Assembly (NCBI GenBank): GCA_031472005.1
Contig: PZJY01000005.1
Location: forward strand, 806,001-870,000
Reading direction: 5' to 3'
Length of the DNA stretch: 64,000 nucleotides
From: Tetracladium setigerum
Lineage: Eukaryota; Ascomycota; Leotiomycetes; Helotiales
Shown here piece by piece: positions 1-10,658 of this stretch. Position 1 is the first letter of the stretch, and each line of letters starts with the position of its first letter. The notes below the pieces were generated by a model. It saw only the letters and a list, made by a program, of their open reading frames with translations, did no database searches and was not told the DNA's origin. A program made the position numbers and the translations under genes.

Positions 1-15
1 GTACATGTTAGTGGG

Positions 16-1486
16 ATGGCCACACCTCTTGGAGCCCATTCAAGAAGGTCAAGTGGCATTGACCTAGACGAGTACTTTGTACGTTTTCCCAGTATCAACG
101 CAAACCATGAAGCACAGAGCTAATTTCAAGATAGGTCGGCCCCAAAGATCTAGACCAGCACTCCAAACTTCCTTACTTTCTCCGTCTCCACGGGAGTGTC
201 CTACCTCGCATGATCCTCCCAATCATCTGCATTGGCTCTTGGGCAACTGTTATCACCGTACTTTGCCAGTACGTAGTCGGCTTGGGCGTCAACAACATCC
301 TCCTCACTATCCTCGGTTTCGTGGTCGCTCTCTCTCTCTCCTTCCGCAGCACAACTGCTTACGAACGTTACGCCGACGGTCGTAAATCATGGACGCTTCT
401 ATCCGTTCACGCTCGCAATTTGTCGAGGTATATCTGGGTTCACATTGATGAGCGAACGACATCAGAGGCACAAGAAAAGGAAGATCTACTCTCCAAGGTC
501 ACGGCTATCAATCTCATTCTTGCTTTTGCGGTCTCGCTCAAGCACCGTCTCCGCTTCGAGCCATACGCACACTATCCCGATCTCGCCTGCCTCGTGGCTC
601 ATCTCGACACCTTTGCCAAAAACGCACACACCGAGAAGAACTTCGAGAAGCGACGTGTTAGTCCCTGGAAGGCCGTGGGAGAGTATTTGGGCTTGTCGTT
701 CGCAAACTCGAATCCCCGAAAGGACATCAAGCGGGCAGATAAACCACTAGGAAACTTGCCCTTGGAGATTTTGACCTACTTGTCGGCATATATCGAGGAA
801 ACGTCTGTTAACGGGACATTGAAGAATGCCGTCATTCTTGGTCAAATGTGTAAGTTTTTACACCCGAAGCATTTGGGAAATTTCCAAGCCAGATGGAGAA
901 CTTTGCTAACAAGCTGGCCTACAGTAACTGCAATCTCAGCCTTAACTGACACCCAATCCTCTGCCGAACGTGTGCTTACCCCCCCCTCCCCGTCGGCTAC
1001 AACATTATCATCTCCCAAATCGTCCTTCTCTACGTCTACCTCCTCCCCTTCCAACTCTTCCCCGTCCTTGGCTGGGTCACAATCCCCGGCACCATCGCCG
1101 CAGCCTACATCATCCTCGGCATCCACGCCATCGGTAACGAGCTCGAAAACCCCTTCGGCAACGACGTCAACGATCTCCCACTCGATTCCTACTGCGCCGA
1201 GCTCAGCCGCGAATTAGATACCCTAATGGCCAATCCCGCACCGAAGTTCCAAGAACATCTCGGCTTGAGCAGACATTTGAATCAGCCGTTCTGGCCGTTG
1301 AGTCATCAGAAATTGGGCGAGTGGAGACAGAGAGATGTGGGTGATTTGAGGGAGGCGTTGAGGGCCAAGGCCTTCGTGGGGAAGAATGGTGGCATTGTTG
1401 CTGATGTCGCGGGTATCGTTCCTGAGTCGGCTGGTTCGACATTGAGGAATCGTGCGGGGACGAATGGGACAGTTTCGGAGGTTTGA
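16..1486 (+). CDS. Bestrophin-like (UPF0187) anion-channel family protein, frameshifted
   Basis: Membrane protein of the bestrophin/UPF0187 (YneE) family, expected to be a chloride-type channel. Exons: 16-78, 135-849 and 925-1486; introns 79-134 (GTACGT..ATAG) and 850-924 (GTAAGT..ACAG, branch GCTAAC). Hallmarks are HGSVLPRMILP, then a hydrophobic stretch, then SFRSTTAYERYADGRKSW, and later ALTDTQSSAERVLT. The next conserved stretch (LPVGYNIIISQIVLLYVYLL, then HAIGNELENPFGNDVNDLP) lies in another frame. The switch is at a C8 run (979-986), where 6 or 9 C would keep the frame open. The tail ends at 1486. The start at 16 is the first ATG in frame, but the true start may lie left of the window. 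Either a consensus error or a real loss-of-function allele; the family call is secure. Confidence 0.82.
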
Positions 1487-2289
1487 GGATGGAGGGAGAT
1501 TAAGTAAAGCTATTTTATGAGTGTGAGTGTGCGATTCAGAAAGCGATTATTGAGCGGGTTTTTTTTTCTTTCGAAGGAGTCAAATTGGCAGTGGAAGATC
1601 AACAAAACAAAAAGCATTGGCATTGGTTTGAGATTATTATTATTTTTCTCTTCGTTTCTGAGATGGCGTACAGCACATACACATGCACACACATTACATA
1701 GCAAGTAGGGGCGTTTTCATCATTTCTGCAGATGGTAATATCGCAGATTTTGTACTACAGGATAAAAGTCTACAAAACATCCACACATGAAGAAACATCA
1801 AAAACACAAGCGGGTGAATTTTTTTGGATTGTGCGCTGTCAATTTCTTGAGTAACATATCTTTTCCTTCTTTCAGAGGGACATTTGGGATTGGACAAAGG
1901 GTGGAGAAGACCGCCCTTGAAATTTAACCATGTCGAAGCATCGTGAACAGACTTTCAAGTCTACCTAGCTTACAGTTTGTTAGATTGAGACACTCATTTA
2001 CACATGCGATGTGTTACTAATCCGTAGTCCTGTCTGGCTTGAAAAATCGTTTGAAGAACACGACCTGGTCTATCATCTCCTGGATGGTACTTGGCACTCT
2101 GTCTATTTATGCTAAGAATACCTCCGAATGGAGAAGAACTCTTCTAAAATCTCTCTTAATTTTGTATATCCATACTCCACGAACGCCATGCAAGAAACAG
2201 AGCAAGACTCATCTCATCATCATTAGACCTGCTCATTCTAACCATTGCTACCACAATTCAAAAGTCAATCTCGCCGTGTGGATTTGCTT
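1487..2289. other. Intergenic, convergent 3' regions
   Basis: Lies between the 3' ends of the bestrophin-like gene and the aminotransferase gene. I see no conserved coding potential: short ORFs on both strands are antisense images of each other with no recognisable motif. Presumably 3' UTRs and terminators. Confidence 0.5.
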
Positions 2290-3770
2290 TCAAGCTGAGG
2301 CTTCCACAGGGGTAACAGCTACCCTCATAGCCTCGTCCAAAATTGCAATACCCTCCGCAATCTCGGCCTCTGTGATCGTCAAGCTGGGCACGAACCTCAG
2401 AGTGTTTGTACCAGCAGTAATAATAAGCAGGCCTCTTTCCCTGGCAGCGGTGACAATGGGGGTGGGATCTTGGCTCAGTTGCAGACCCAATTGCAAGCCC
2501 TTTCCTCTAATTTCCTTGACCAACTCAGGGTATTTCTCCTGCAGAGCCTTGAAATGCTTCTTGAAAATATCACTCTTCACAAGCACCTCCTCTTGCAATC
2601 CCTTTCCACTCAACCTACTCACAATATAATGGGCCAACCTAGAGCCGAGCGGGTTGCCACCAAAGGTGGTTCCGTGATCTCCAACCACGATTTTCTCGCT
2701 CACATTTGCGTTCACAATCGTTGCGGCGATGGGGAAACCGTTGCCAAGTGCTTTCGCTGTAGTGATGATATCTGGGTGTGCGGATTTCGGGAGGGAGGAG
2801 TGGGCCCAAAATGTGCCGGTACGGGAAAGTCCGCATTGGATCTCATCGTAGATCAACACGGCGCCCACTTCACGACAACGTGTTGCGAGAGCGACCAGGA
2901 ATTCTTCAGTGGCAACAATGACACCACCTTCTCCCTGAATAGGCTCGACAATAACTCCGCATGTGTTCTCGGTAACGAGGTCCTTTACTGCTGCTACGTC
3001 GTTGTATGTGCCGTATCGGAAACCGGGGAGCATAGGTGCGAAGGGCTTTTGGTATTTTGGATTCGGTGTAGCGGAAAGAGAGCCCATGGTTCGGCCGTGG
3101 AAGGAGTTTTGGAAGGATACAACCTCATGTTTGGCCCCCGAGGGGTCAATTGTCTTTCCTGTCTTGCGGGCAAATTTGATGGCGGCCTCGTTGGCTTCGC
3201 TACCCGAGTTGCAGATGAATGCTGCGGTGGCATCGCTCATAGCTCCTGATTCAACTGTCTTGGTGACGAGGAGCTCAGAGAGAGCTCCGGTCCATGGGTT
3301 GTGATACAGATTGGAGGTGTGGATGAGTAATTTGGACTGTTCGGCAATAATCCTGGCCATTTCTGGATCGCAATGTCCCAAGGCATTGACAGCTATTCCA
3401 GCCGTGAAATCGAGGTATTTCCTGTTTTCGACATCCCATAGATAGCATCCCTCTCCCTTCACAAACATTGGTGGTGGACGGGCGTAGGTCTTGATCATAT
3501 ATGGGGCGAGTTGGTTGACGACGGAGGTAGTTGTTGAATCCTCGCTAGGATCTGGGTTCGAAATTTTGGGTGACTATGATGATTAAGTTAGAAATAATAG
3601 CTGATAGACAGAAATAGACATACGCTGGCATCATTTTGTGAAGATTCTGGCTGACTTGTTGCTGTTGCTGCGTGTGACGCATTTCTCTTTGCGAAGCCAT
3701 TGAGAGCTGGGGAAACATTTGCGACTTTCAGGGACGACGCCGCCCTTTTAGCAGATATACGGAGAGCCAT
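2290..3770 (-). CDS. arg8: Acetylornithine aminotransferase, mitochondrial (ARG8-like)
   Basis: Class-III PLP aminotransferase that makes N2-acetylornithine in mitochondrial arginine biosynthesis. Two exons: 3770-3624 (49 codons) and 3573-2290; a 50 nt intron (GTATGT..ATAG) joins them in frame, giving 476 residues. The N-terminus is rich in Arg, Ala and Ser and poor in acidic residues (starts MALRISAKRAASS), as in a mitochondrial presequence. Family motifs: YLDFTAGIAVNALGHCDP, FICNSGSEANEAAIKFARK, SFHGRTMGSLSATPN, EPIQGEGGV, LIYDEIQCGLSRTG, and TTAKALGNGFP with the PLP lysine. Length and motif order are complete and no lesion is visible. It is divergent from the GFA-domain gene across about 860 bp. 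Confidence 0.96.
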
Positions 3771-4632
3771 TGCGAGAAGACTGTATCAAGCAACTGTGGT
3801 GGATTGGAGAACGTTGGTGTGTGTTGATTTTGATATTGGGGTGGAGAGGGAGACCTTGGGCCAAAGTGACTTTCCACAATCTCACTCAGCGTTATCGGAC
3901 CTGCAGCTGATTTTTCTTGCCCATCTGCCGCCTGGAAAAATCGACAATTGCCGCCGCGCCACTTTCTCTTCTCAGCTGGCGGTGATGAGCCTTGGCGGTC
4001 GTCTGAATACTATGATCACGTGAGATAGCCAAGCGAGATCAGGTTTCTGACTTCATTGCCTCCTCTCCTTGCACCAATCCGATTTCAAAGCAATCCATCT
4101 AAAAACCGAAGTTCTTCTCAACATGTCCTCCTTATCAGATTTTATGTCCTAAATCCTATGGGTTTAAAGAAAATACAACTTCTGACCCCTATCCCCCAAT
4201 CGCTTTCCAATCCATCATGATTGCTAATTCAAAATTCCGTTAAAGTTAACCACAGTTATGCTTTGACGCTTCTGTACCGTGGCCCTATCTTGTCTCTTTC
4301 TCTTGGTCTAGTCTCAAATTGTTGCGCCGAATTTTCGGAAGTATTCTCCTTGTATTCCTATGCATTATTGAAAACAGGCTCCTGATGCAGCTCGCAAGCC
4401 GACCCCGCGTTGAAGGTGTTTGTCAGCTCGAATGTCGAACTTTAAACCTTGATAGGTGCTTGAGAAGATATAAGTCACTACACTTCCTGTTCAATCGACT
4501 CGAAAAGGAGAAGTTGTCATTCACACTCATCTTCTCTTGCAATCTTCAAGCCATTAAAACCAAGACAAGGATACTCCCCGTCAAGCAAGTTGTTTGAATT
4601 TCAGATATTACACACCAGTCTATCGAGAACCA
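3771..4632. promoter_or_regulatory. Divergent promoter region, ARG8 / GFA-domain gene
   Basis: An 860 bp gap between two divergent start codons, so it must hold both promoters. Pyrimidine-rich stretches with CTTCTC and CAAG occur just upstream of 4633, as in many fungal 5' leaders. I did not identify a specific binding site with confidence. Confidence 0.5.
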
Positions 4633-5237
4633 ATGTCTTCATCCGAAGAAAAGCCCGAGCAATACTTTGCTTTTGCTAATCAAACCAACGATGGTTGGTC
4701 TACCGAAAACGAAGCAACAGCCACCTGCTTCTGCGGTGCAGTCCAACTCTCGTTTGTTCGTTCTCCCATCCCACTACTCCGTACTTCACTGACATTACGA
4801 CATAGCCTACGTCAGCTCCTGGTCTCGTCGACACTTTCATCTGTAACTGCACCGATTGCCACAAACTGACGGCCTCAGTCTCTGCAACGAACTTCACAGT
4901 CCTTGATACCCATCTCAGCCACATCCGGGGTCAATCCAACCTCAAATCCTACGGTCAATCCAAGACCATCGCTTCCGGCAATAAAATGACCAATTATTTC
5001 TGTCAAACTTGTGGGACTTTGATGTACCGGGTGGGAGAGTTTTGGCCTGGAATGAGTATCTTGAGGGTTGGGACCGTCGATGACTTCACTCTGCATGAGA
5101 CGAAGTTGAGACCGCAGTATGAACAATTCACGACCGATCGTGTGGCTTGGAAGGTAGCGACTGAAGGTGTGGAGCAATTCGAAAGGAGCAAGGGCACAGT
5201 GCAGTTGGAAGGGTGGCCGGTTCGACCTGGTCATTGA
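4633..5237 (+). CDS. GFA/CENP-V domain protein (glutathione-dependent formaldehyde-activating enzyme-like)
   Basis: Small zinc-binding protein of the GFA/CENP-V fold. Members bind glutathione-S-hydroxymethyl-type adducts; the substrate here is unknown. Exon 1 4633-4755, intron 4756-4805 (GTTCGT..ATAG, 50 nt), exon 2 4806-5237; 184 residues. The splice is set by protein conservation: CFCGAVQLSF joins PTSAPGLVDTFICNC. Zinc ligands are visible as CFCG, CNCTDCHK and CQTCG, followed by the usual YRVGEFWPGMSILRVGTVDD. The start is the ATG at 4633 (MSSSEEKPEQ). No defect seen. Confidence 0.88.
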
Positions 5238-5428
5238 AGACATTCGTGATTGAGCGTTGGCGATCCAAGGAGTCTCTCACATGGGAATGGAGTGAGATAA
5301 TTCGCTCGGTTGAACCACATTCAGAGAGTGGGCGGGAAGCGCATAATAATTGAGCAACGTCCAGCGTTCCTCTTTCAGCTTCCGATAGCGATACGTTCCT
5401 CGTTGCAACCCACTAACCCTCTCTCCAG

Positions 5429-5837
5429 CTAGTAATTATTGCATGACACACATATCATACATGCCCAAAACAAGATATTGTTCCCATCACTCTGTACAGG
5501 TGCTAGCTTCTTTTTTGTCTGTTCTGTGTACACCATCTCGTCCTTGGCGGGATCTTGCTTCTTCTGTCCTTCGAAGTCTTCTTCCGAAGCAGGGACACAT
5601 TTCGAACATTGCTTATGGGTGCAGCCGCTTTTGTGATTGCATTGCTGAAGATCTGGGGAGTTGATCCACTGGCGGAAGTGAGTTAGATGTTAGGTCTGTC
5701 GACTCTGGTGTGGCCATGACTATTGCAGAGATAAAAGAAAGACTTACAGCTAGATGGTACGAGCGGTCACCCGTGCAGCATTTCCAGTGGCCTACAGTGG
5801 CAACTTGCGGTACCGAATTATATTTTGAAGAAGACAT
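5429..5837 (-). CDS. Small Cys/His-rich protein (probable zinc-binding), copy 1
   Basis: 109 residues from two exons, 5837-5748 (30 codons) and 5668-5429; intron 5669-5747 (GTAAGT..CCAG) is phase 0. The protein begins MSSSKYNSVPQVATVGHWKCC and continues with CNHKSGCTHKQCSKCVP. The CC..C..C..CxxC spacing suggests a zinc ribbon. The tail is charged and ends in an FWACMICVSCNNY segment with three more Cys. It resembles a class of short fungal proteins with a W-[KI]-CC start and later CxxC, which I cannot tie to a function. A similar gene lies 0.8 kb away on the same strand, so a local duplication is plausible. Single unspliced ORFs miss this gene. Confidence 0.65.
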
Positions 5838-6677
5838 TTTTGTGCCGGGAGCGGGAAGATTGTTGGTAAATTTGGAGGATGGTGTGGTTCGGGGATTCAA
5901 ATGGGGAAATCGACGCACCCTTTATCTGATCACACTGCCGTCTATAATTGTCCATTTTGAACCCCAAAATGCTTACCGCGCCCAGAAATGGAATACACTT
6001 ACACGGTAAGGCTGAATTGTCCTGGGGTCATTTCCTTTTGAGCGGGGACTTCCGTACTTGTCTGCAGGCAAGGCCTACCCAGGTAATGGGTTAAGCGAGA
6101 TAACGCCCACTTTAGTGCCCCGAAGAGGCTAAGAAGGATGCGGCAGATTTGGAAAGGATCAAATAGCAGCGTTATGCGAGGTTTCAACTTTAATTTGTTG
6201 AGATGGAGTTAGGTAATGGCTAGTCTGAATTTCTGAGGCTCGTTAAATAAATATAGTTGATCAAATGCGGGTTCCTATCATCCCTGCCATATAACATGGG
6301 TGCATATAATGTGGAGTTTGAGAATCATCCAATCGAGCTACGAGTGACGAAACATATTATCTCCTCTTCTTATTCATTTCACACAATGTGAAAGTCTTTC
6401 GATCTTATTCACGGGCAAGGCATTTAATAACAAATAGCTGTATTGCTGCGAAGAAAAAGTCGGCTTGTCAAGTCCATGCGGGTTTTCATTGTTGCTGATA
6501 ATCAGCACAATCCTTAGAAGACATGGGATTTAAATCTTGACTGAGTCTTGTTCAATGCAAAAGAGCACTTCATGTTTTCTCAAAGTACAGAACGTCCCCT
6601 TAAGTATCCTGCCCAAAACGCACATCAGCCAGAATCTTTCCACACAAACACATGATATGAAGACAACGGGCTGCGAA
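5838..6677. other. Spacer between the two small Cys/His genes
   Basis: Upstream region of the copy-1 gene and downstream region of the copy-2 gene. A plus-strand ORF at 5710-6009 overlaps exon 1 of the copy-1 gene antisense and has no family features. Nothing else supported. Confidence 0.4.
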
Positions 6678-7119
6678 TCAAATGGGAAATCTAGATGACT
6701 TCTTCACTGCTAGCGTTTTCTCCTCTCTTTCAACACCAGCCGCACTTCTAGCATCGAATGGTATATTGGCCAAAGGTCCCTTTAAGCAGACATCGAGTTC
6801 AGTTGTTGCAAGTAACTCTTCCTTCACAGCCATCAATCTAGATATTCTCTGACCGCTCATTCACTTTCGACCCACAATTTCACGATTGAGGATATGCAAT
6901 TAGCCCATCTTACATGTTGGCAATGAATTGAATACGTGCATTTTGTGTCCATTGGGCCTGTGGCATGCTGTTTTGCTGGTCAGTTCGTCAACGTAGGGTG
7001 AATAGTGAAAAACAGGGACGTACCCGCGTATGATTTTCCTTTCTAGCGTTACAGCAAATCCATGGTTGAACGACTTCAACTTGAGCTGGGTATTTTGTCT
7101 TGCTAGCGAACAAGAACAT
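6678..7119 (-). CDS. Small Cys/His protein, copy 2
   Basis: 106 residues from three exons: 7119-7024 (32 codons), 6967-6914 (18 codons)and 6848-6678. Both introns are phase 0: 6968-7023 (GTACGT..ACAG) and 6849-6913 (GTAAGA..TCAG). The protein starts MFLFASKTKYPAQ. It then has QPWICCNARKENHTRH and KCTYSIHCQH, a Cys/His arrangement like the HWKCC..CNHK..CTHKQC region of the neighbouring gene, although the C-terminus (VKKSSRFPI) differs. All splice sites agree in phase, which supports the model. Function unknown; paralogy with copy 1 is inferred from pattern, not from long identity. Confidence 0.5.
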
Positions 7120-7916
7120 TTTGAAGAGAGGTTAGATTTTGTTCTGTAGCGGTTGCGACGAACAGTTGAATAATTTCTTGGTTTCCTTTTAATTCAAATG
7201 ATCAAGTCTGGTCCTGGGGAATGGAACAGGTTTCGATGAGGCAAGGTAAGGAGGGAGAGAATAATACATAAGAACCTGACCTAAGCGTAGTTCATGTCAA
7301 TGAAACCTGATGTATTGAGTATTAGCTGTGACGAAGAACGGTATGCTAAATCCGTTTTCACAAACGGGCGTGAATTCAATACTGAAAAGAACACAACGCG
7401 GCTGAACCTTCTCCTGGGGCTTTGAGTGTATTTCCGCCGAATTTTCGAGTTCAATGAGTGAGATGTATTGTGATGTAGATACTAGGCTGGAAGTAAGTAT
7501 GAAAGAAATGCCTTGATCTTATCAAAGACTAGTATATTCTTAACATTAGTATAATGTAATACTAGTGCAGTCTTGACCTCCAAAGAGTTCCCTTGTCGGC
7601 ACTAGTACCGTGTGATGGGTCGATTGAACCGCCGTCCCACCGCTTATAATTATATCCTTAGCTCATCAAGGGAAAGCTAACCATTCCTAGTATCCCTGTC
7701 ATGTACAGAAGTTGTGGCTTGGCCATCATCTTGGCGCAGTTGTGCATCAGCATTGCGAGGCTTTGCCAGCACGCTCGTCCTCAGCCTTTTTCCACTCAAA
7801 AATCATCAACCGTCTGGTCTTCCCTAAACGCTGAAGGTCAATTTTGAGTGTGATCTTAGACGCCCTCGGTCTTTACTCATCGCCGCAATTCTTGAGAAAT
7901 CTCGTTCAACAATAAA
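7120..7916. other. Upstream region of the HET gene
   Basis: About 800 bp with no supported gene. AT-rich, with scattered ACTAGT/ACTAGTA words near 7530-7610. It contains the 5' region of the HET gene and that of the copy-2 Cys/His gene. Confidence 0.4.
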
Positions 7917-10019
7917 ATGCCCACGTGCATCTCTTGTCTTGGTCTTCGGGCTGCTTCATTTCCTAGAGACGCCGACCCGGATATGTTCAAACCCGGCACC
8001 AAGGAGCTCAGTACAACCTCAACACAAATGATGTTAACTCGTGATCAAGGTTGCGAATTTTGCTATGTGATCCTTGAAGCACTTCACCGCTGCGGAAAAG
8101 ACGTCTCTGATTCCTGCGGAGAAAGTTGGGATGTAACCAGCCCTTGCAAAATCCAACTACGAATTTTGAACTCGGATATCTGGTTACTAGAGGCTAGATG
8201 GGATGTTCATAATCCCCAGTTTAACGGACGGAAACCAAAAATCGAAATTGAGTTGTATTCGGAGAGCAAAGAAAACACACTGTTCAGGCATCTTGGAACT
8301 GCCCAAAAGACTCCTCTCAGGTTGAGTCCAGATGAATGCGCGGATACGTTCAATACATGGATTTCTGAATGCAAAGACAACCATAAATGTCTGAAGTTTG
8401 AGGAAGCGTTTTTACCCAAGCGAGTTATCGATGTAAGAGAATTCATACAAGATGGAAGTGTTGCACTCCTGGAGACCACAAGTGGGCAAAAGGGTCACTA
8501 TATTGCTCTTAGTCATTGCTGGGGATCTGAATCCTTTATTCAAACAACGAAGGCAACACTGCAGCAAAGGAAAACCAGTATTGACTGGTCTCACTTGCCA
8601 CGTACCTTTCAAGATACCATTACTTTCGCACGAAGGATGAAACTACAGTACATATGGATTGATTCACTCTGCATTATTCAAGATGATAAGCTGGACTGGG
8701 AGATAGAATCAGCAGTCATGGCCAACATTTATAGCAACGCCTACATCACACTTGCGGCAACTGGGCCAGCTGGGAATGGTTGCTTCTTCGAGAGGTGGAC
8801 AAATCCCTCTATTCTGAACTGGGGAATCAAGGTACCAATTCATTCTCACGAAATAAGATCCATCAAAGATACCAATCACAAAATCTACGCACGCATGAGA
8901 TTAGATGGAACATTTAACGGATTCACCTCGGGTGTTACAATCAGCATTCTCGAGAACTCAGCCCCCCTCCTTTCACGGGCTTGGGTTTTTCAAGAGCGCT
9001 TCCTCTCCCCTCGGGTCCTTTATTTTCACCCAGCATCCTTAGTCTGGGAATGTGGCTCAGCAATGTATCTTGAGCCATATTCACTTGAAGACTTTTCTGC
9101 CCAACGCACTGGATCAGACATTCCCGTAAGAGTCAAGAAGCTATTTGCCAAGCTTGATTCCCCTTCTAAGACTTCAGTCACCGAGGCTCACGATCTTTGG
9201 CTAAGTTTGGTGGCGGAATATTATCGGTTACGGCTCACGTACGAATCGGATCGGCTCCCTGCACTTTCGGGGGTGGCAAGTCGTTTCCAAGAATTCATGA
9301 CTGTGAAAGGAATCACGAATGAGAAGTATCTGGCTGGAATTTGGCATTCGGATCTGATTCGTTCATTGATATGGGAAATAAGCGGCGGAGTGAGTCGGAG
9401 ATTCACAAAACCGTGCCCGCCAAGCTGGTCGTGGGCCTCGATTGAGAGAGTAAGTGGGAGCTCTATGCTTAATTTCAGACACGAAAGCCTTCAGCAGAGG
9501 GGCGAGGAGATTCGAGGGCGAGATTTCCTGCCTGATTCTCGGATAAGAGTGTTGGATGTGAGTTCAGAATTGACAGGAAAAAACATTTTCGGGCATGTGA
9601 GCACTGGTGTGTTGAGACTCGTTGCCGGCACGGTCGATGCCGTTATATTTCATAGGCAGAAATCAGCACATGCTCTCTCCTTTTATCCAAACGCTATGAC
9701 TGCACCTTTGGCAGCCGTACTTCTCTTCCAATCCGATATGGATGATGATTGGGTGCTCGTCGAGACACAACTAATGCAGAAGGACGTGGTTTTGGATGTG
9801 GAGGGTGGCAAAGATTTCATAAGTCCTGGAACAGTGGTGAAATGTTTAGTTGCTGGAAGATCGAATGAATATGATGAGCCTGTGAATTTGGCTTTTGTAT
9901 TAAAAGAAGTTCACGAGCACGATCCCGGCAGTTATGAGAGGATTGGTCTTTTGGTCTCCAGGCTCGAGAAATTGAGAGCCTTGTTGGATGTAAGAGAGAC
10001 CGAAATTAGCATAGTATAA
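7917..10019 (+). CDS. HET-domain (heterokaryon incompatibility) protein
   Basis: Single-exon 700-residue protein with a HET domain at about residues 190-345: HYIALSHCWGSES, LPRTFQDTITFARRM, YIWIDSLCIIQDD, and MANIYSNAYITLAATG. The C-terminal half has the usual LLSRAWVFQERFLSPRVLYF and a later WSWASIE motif. HET proteins mediate non-self recognition and cell death on fusion of incompatible hyphae. Most fungal genomes carry dozens, so an allorecognition role for this copy is not shown. The N-terminal CISCLGLR and CEFCYVI pairs could bind zinc. Intact, no introns; the ATG at 7917 follows AATAAA. Confidence 0.93.
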   Translation: MPTCISCLGLRAASFPRDADPDMFKPGTKELSTTSTQMMLTRDQGCEFCYVILEALHRCGKDVSDSCGESWDVTSPCKIQLRILNSDIWLLEARWDVHNPQFNGRKPKIEIELYSESKENTLFRHLGTAQKTPLRLSPDECADTFNTWISECKDNHKCLKFEEAFLPKRVIDVREFIQDGSVALLETTSGQKGHYIALSHCWGSESFIQTTKATLQQRKTSIDWSHLPRTFQDTITFARRMKLQYIWIDSLCIIQDDKLDWEIESAVMANIYSNAYITLAATGPAGNGCFFERWTNPSILNWGIKVPIHSHEIRSIKDTNHKIYARMRLDGTFNGFTSGVTISILENSAPLLSRAWVFQERFLSPRVLYFHPASLVWECGSAMYLEPYSLEDFSAQRTGSDIPVRVKKLFAKLDSPSKTSVTEAHDLWLSLVAEYYRLRLTYESDRLPALSGVASRFQEFMTVKGITNEKYLAGIWHSDLIRSLIWEISGGVSRRFTKPCPPSWSWASIERVSGSSMLNFRHESLQQRGEEIRGRDFLPDSRIRVLDVSSELTGKNIFGHVSTGVLRLVAGTVDAVIFHRQKSAHALSFYPNAMTAPLAAVLLFQSDMDDDWVLVETQLMQKDVVLDVEGGKDFISPGTVVKCLVAGRSNEYDEPVNLAFVLKEVHEHDPGSYERIGLLVSRLEKLRALLDVRETEISIV

Positions 10020-10658
10020 GTCCCCCATCGAAACACTGGCTTTCTAAAATGATCATACCATGGAATCCTCAATTTGCTAGCCAAAAATTAGTCCAATCCC
10101 CGATTCCTAATCCTCTAGTACCACTGCCATGGAATTCCCAAGATTGAGACACATCCTTCAATTCCATATTATGGCCATATTATGGCCATATATTTGAAGA
10201 CTTTTATTCGACTGCTCATGTAAAAGAAACTTAGGCAAAACTTGTCTAAAATAATGGCAAATCCAAGAACAAGCATTGACGTTTCTAACAGATAGCTTGT
10301 ACATGTCAGTGGCTTTTGATTTTGAGTCTTCCGTTAGTAGCTTAAGCGAGATAAAAACAAATCCATGTTTCGAGCGAGGAAAGCAGCAAATCAGCTTCGA
10401 CCACAAACATTGAGATCAAAATACCTATAGTTTTAAGAAGATATTGTTCTGTAATCATTTTCATAAACCGTGTTCCTCATCCATCAACTCCAGCTCGAGA
10501 TATAGCACGTGATTCATGCGCGCCGTAACCCCGCGACCCCTCAGTGTTTTCGTAACGAGAAATCAAAATCTCTGTGAAGGTCCCATCTAATCCGCAATTT
10601 ACAGATCCAAACTCTGAAAGTCCAAAGATTCGAACACATCCTCACTTATCCTTCAACG
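10020..10658. other. Intergenic
   Basis: 3' region of the HET gene and 5' region of the next gene. Contains a direct repeat of TTATGGCCATA near 10170-10190. No gene supported. Confidence 0.4.

Noticed and set aside
2470..3249. 259-codon plus ORF across the aminotransferase gene
   Set aside because: Antisense shadow of a complete conserved gene.
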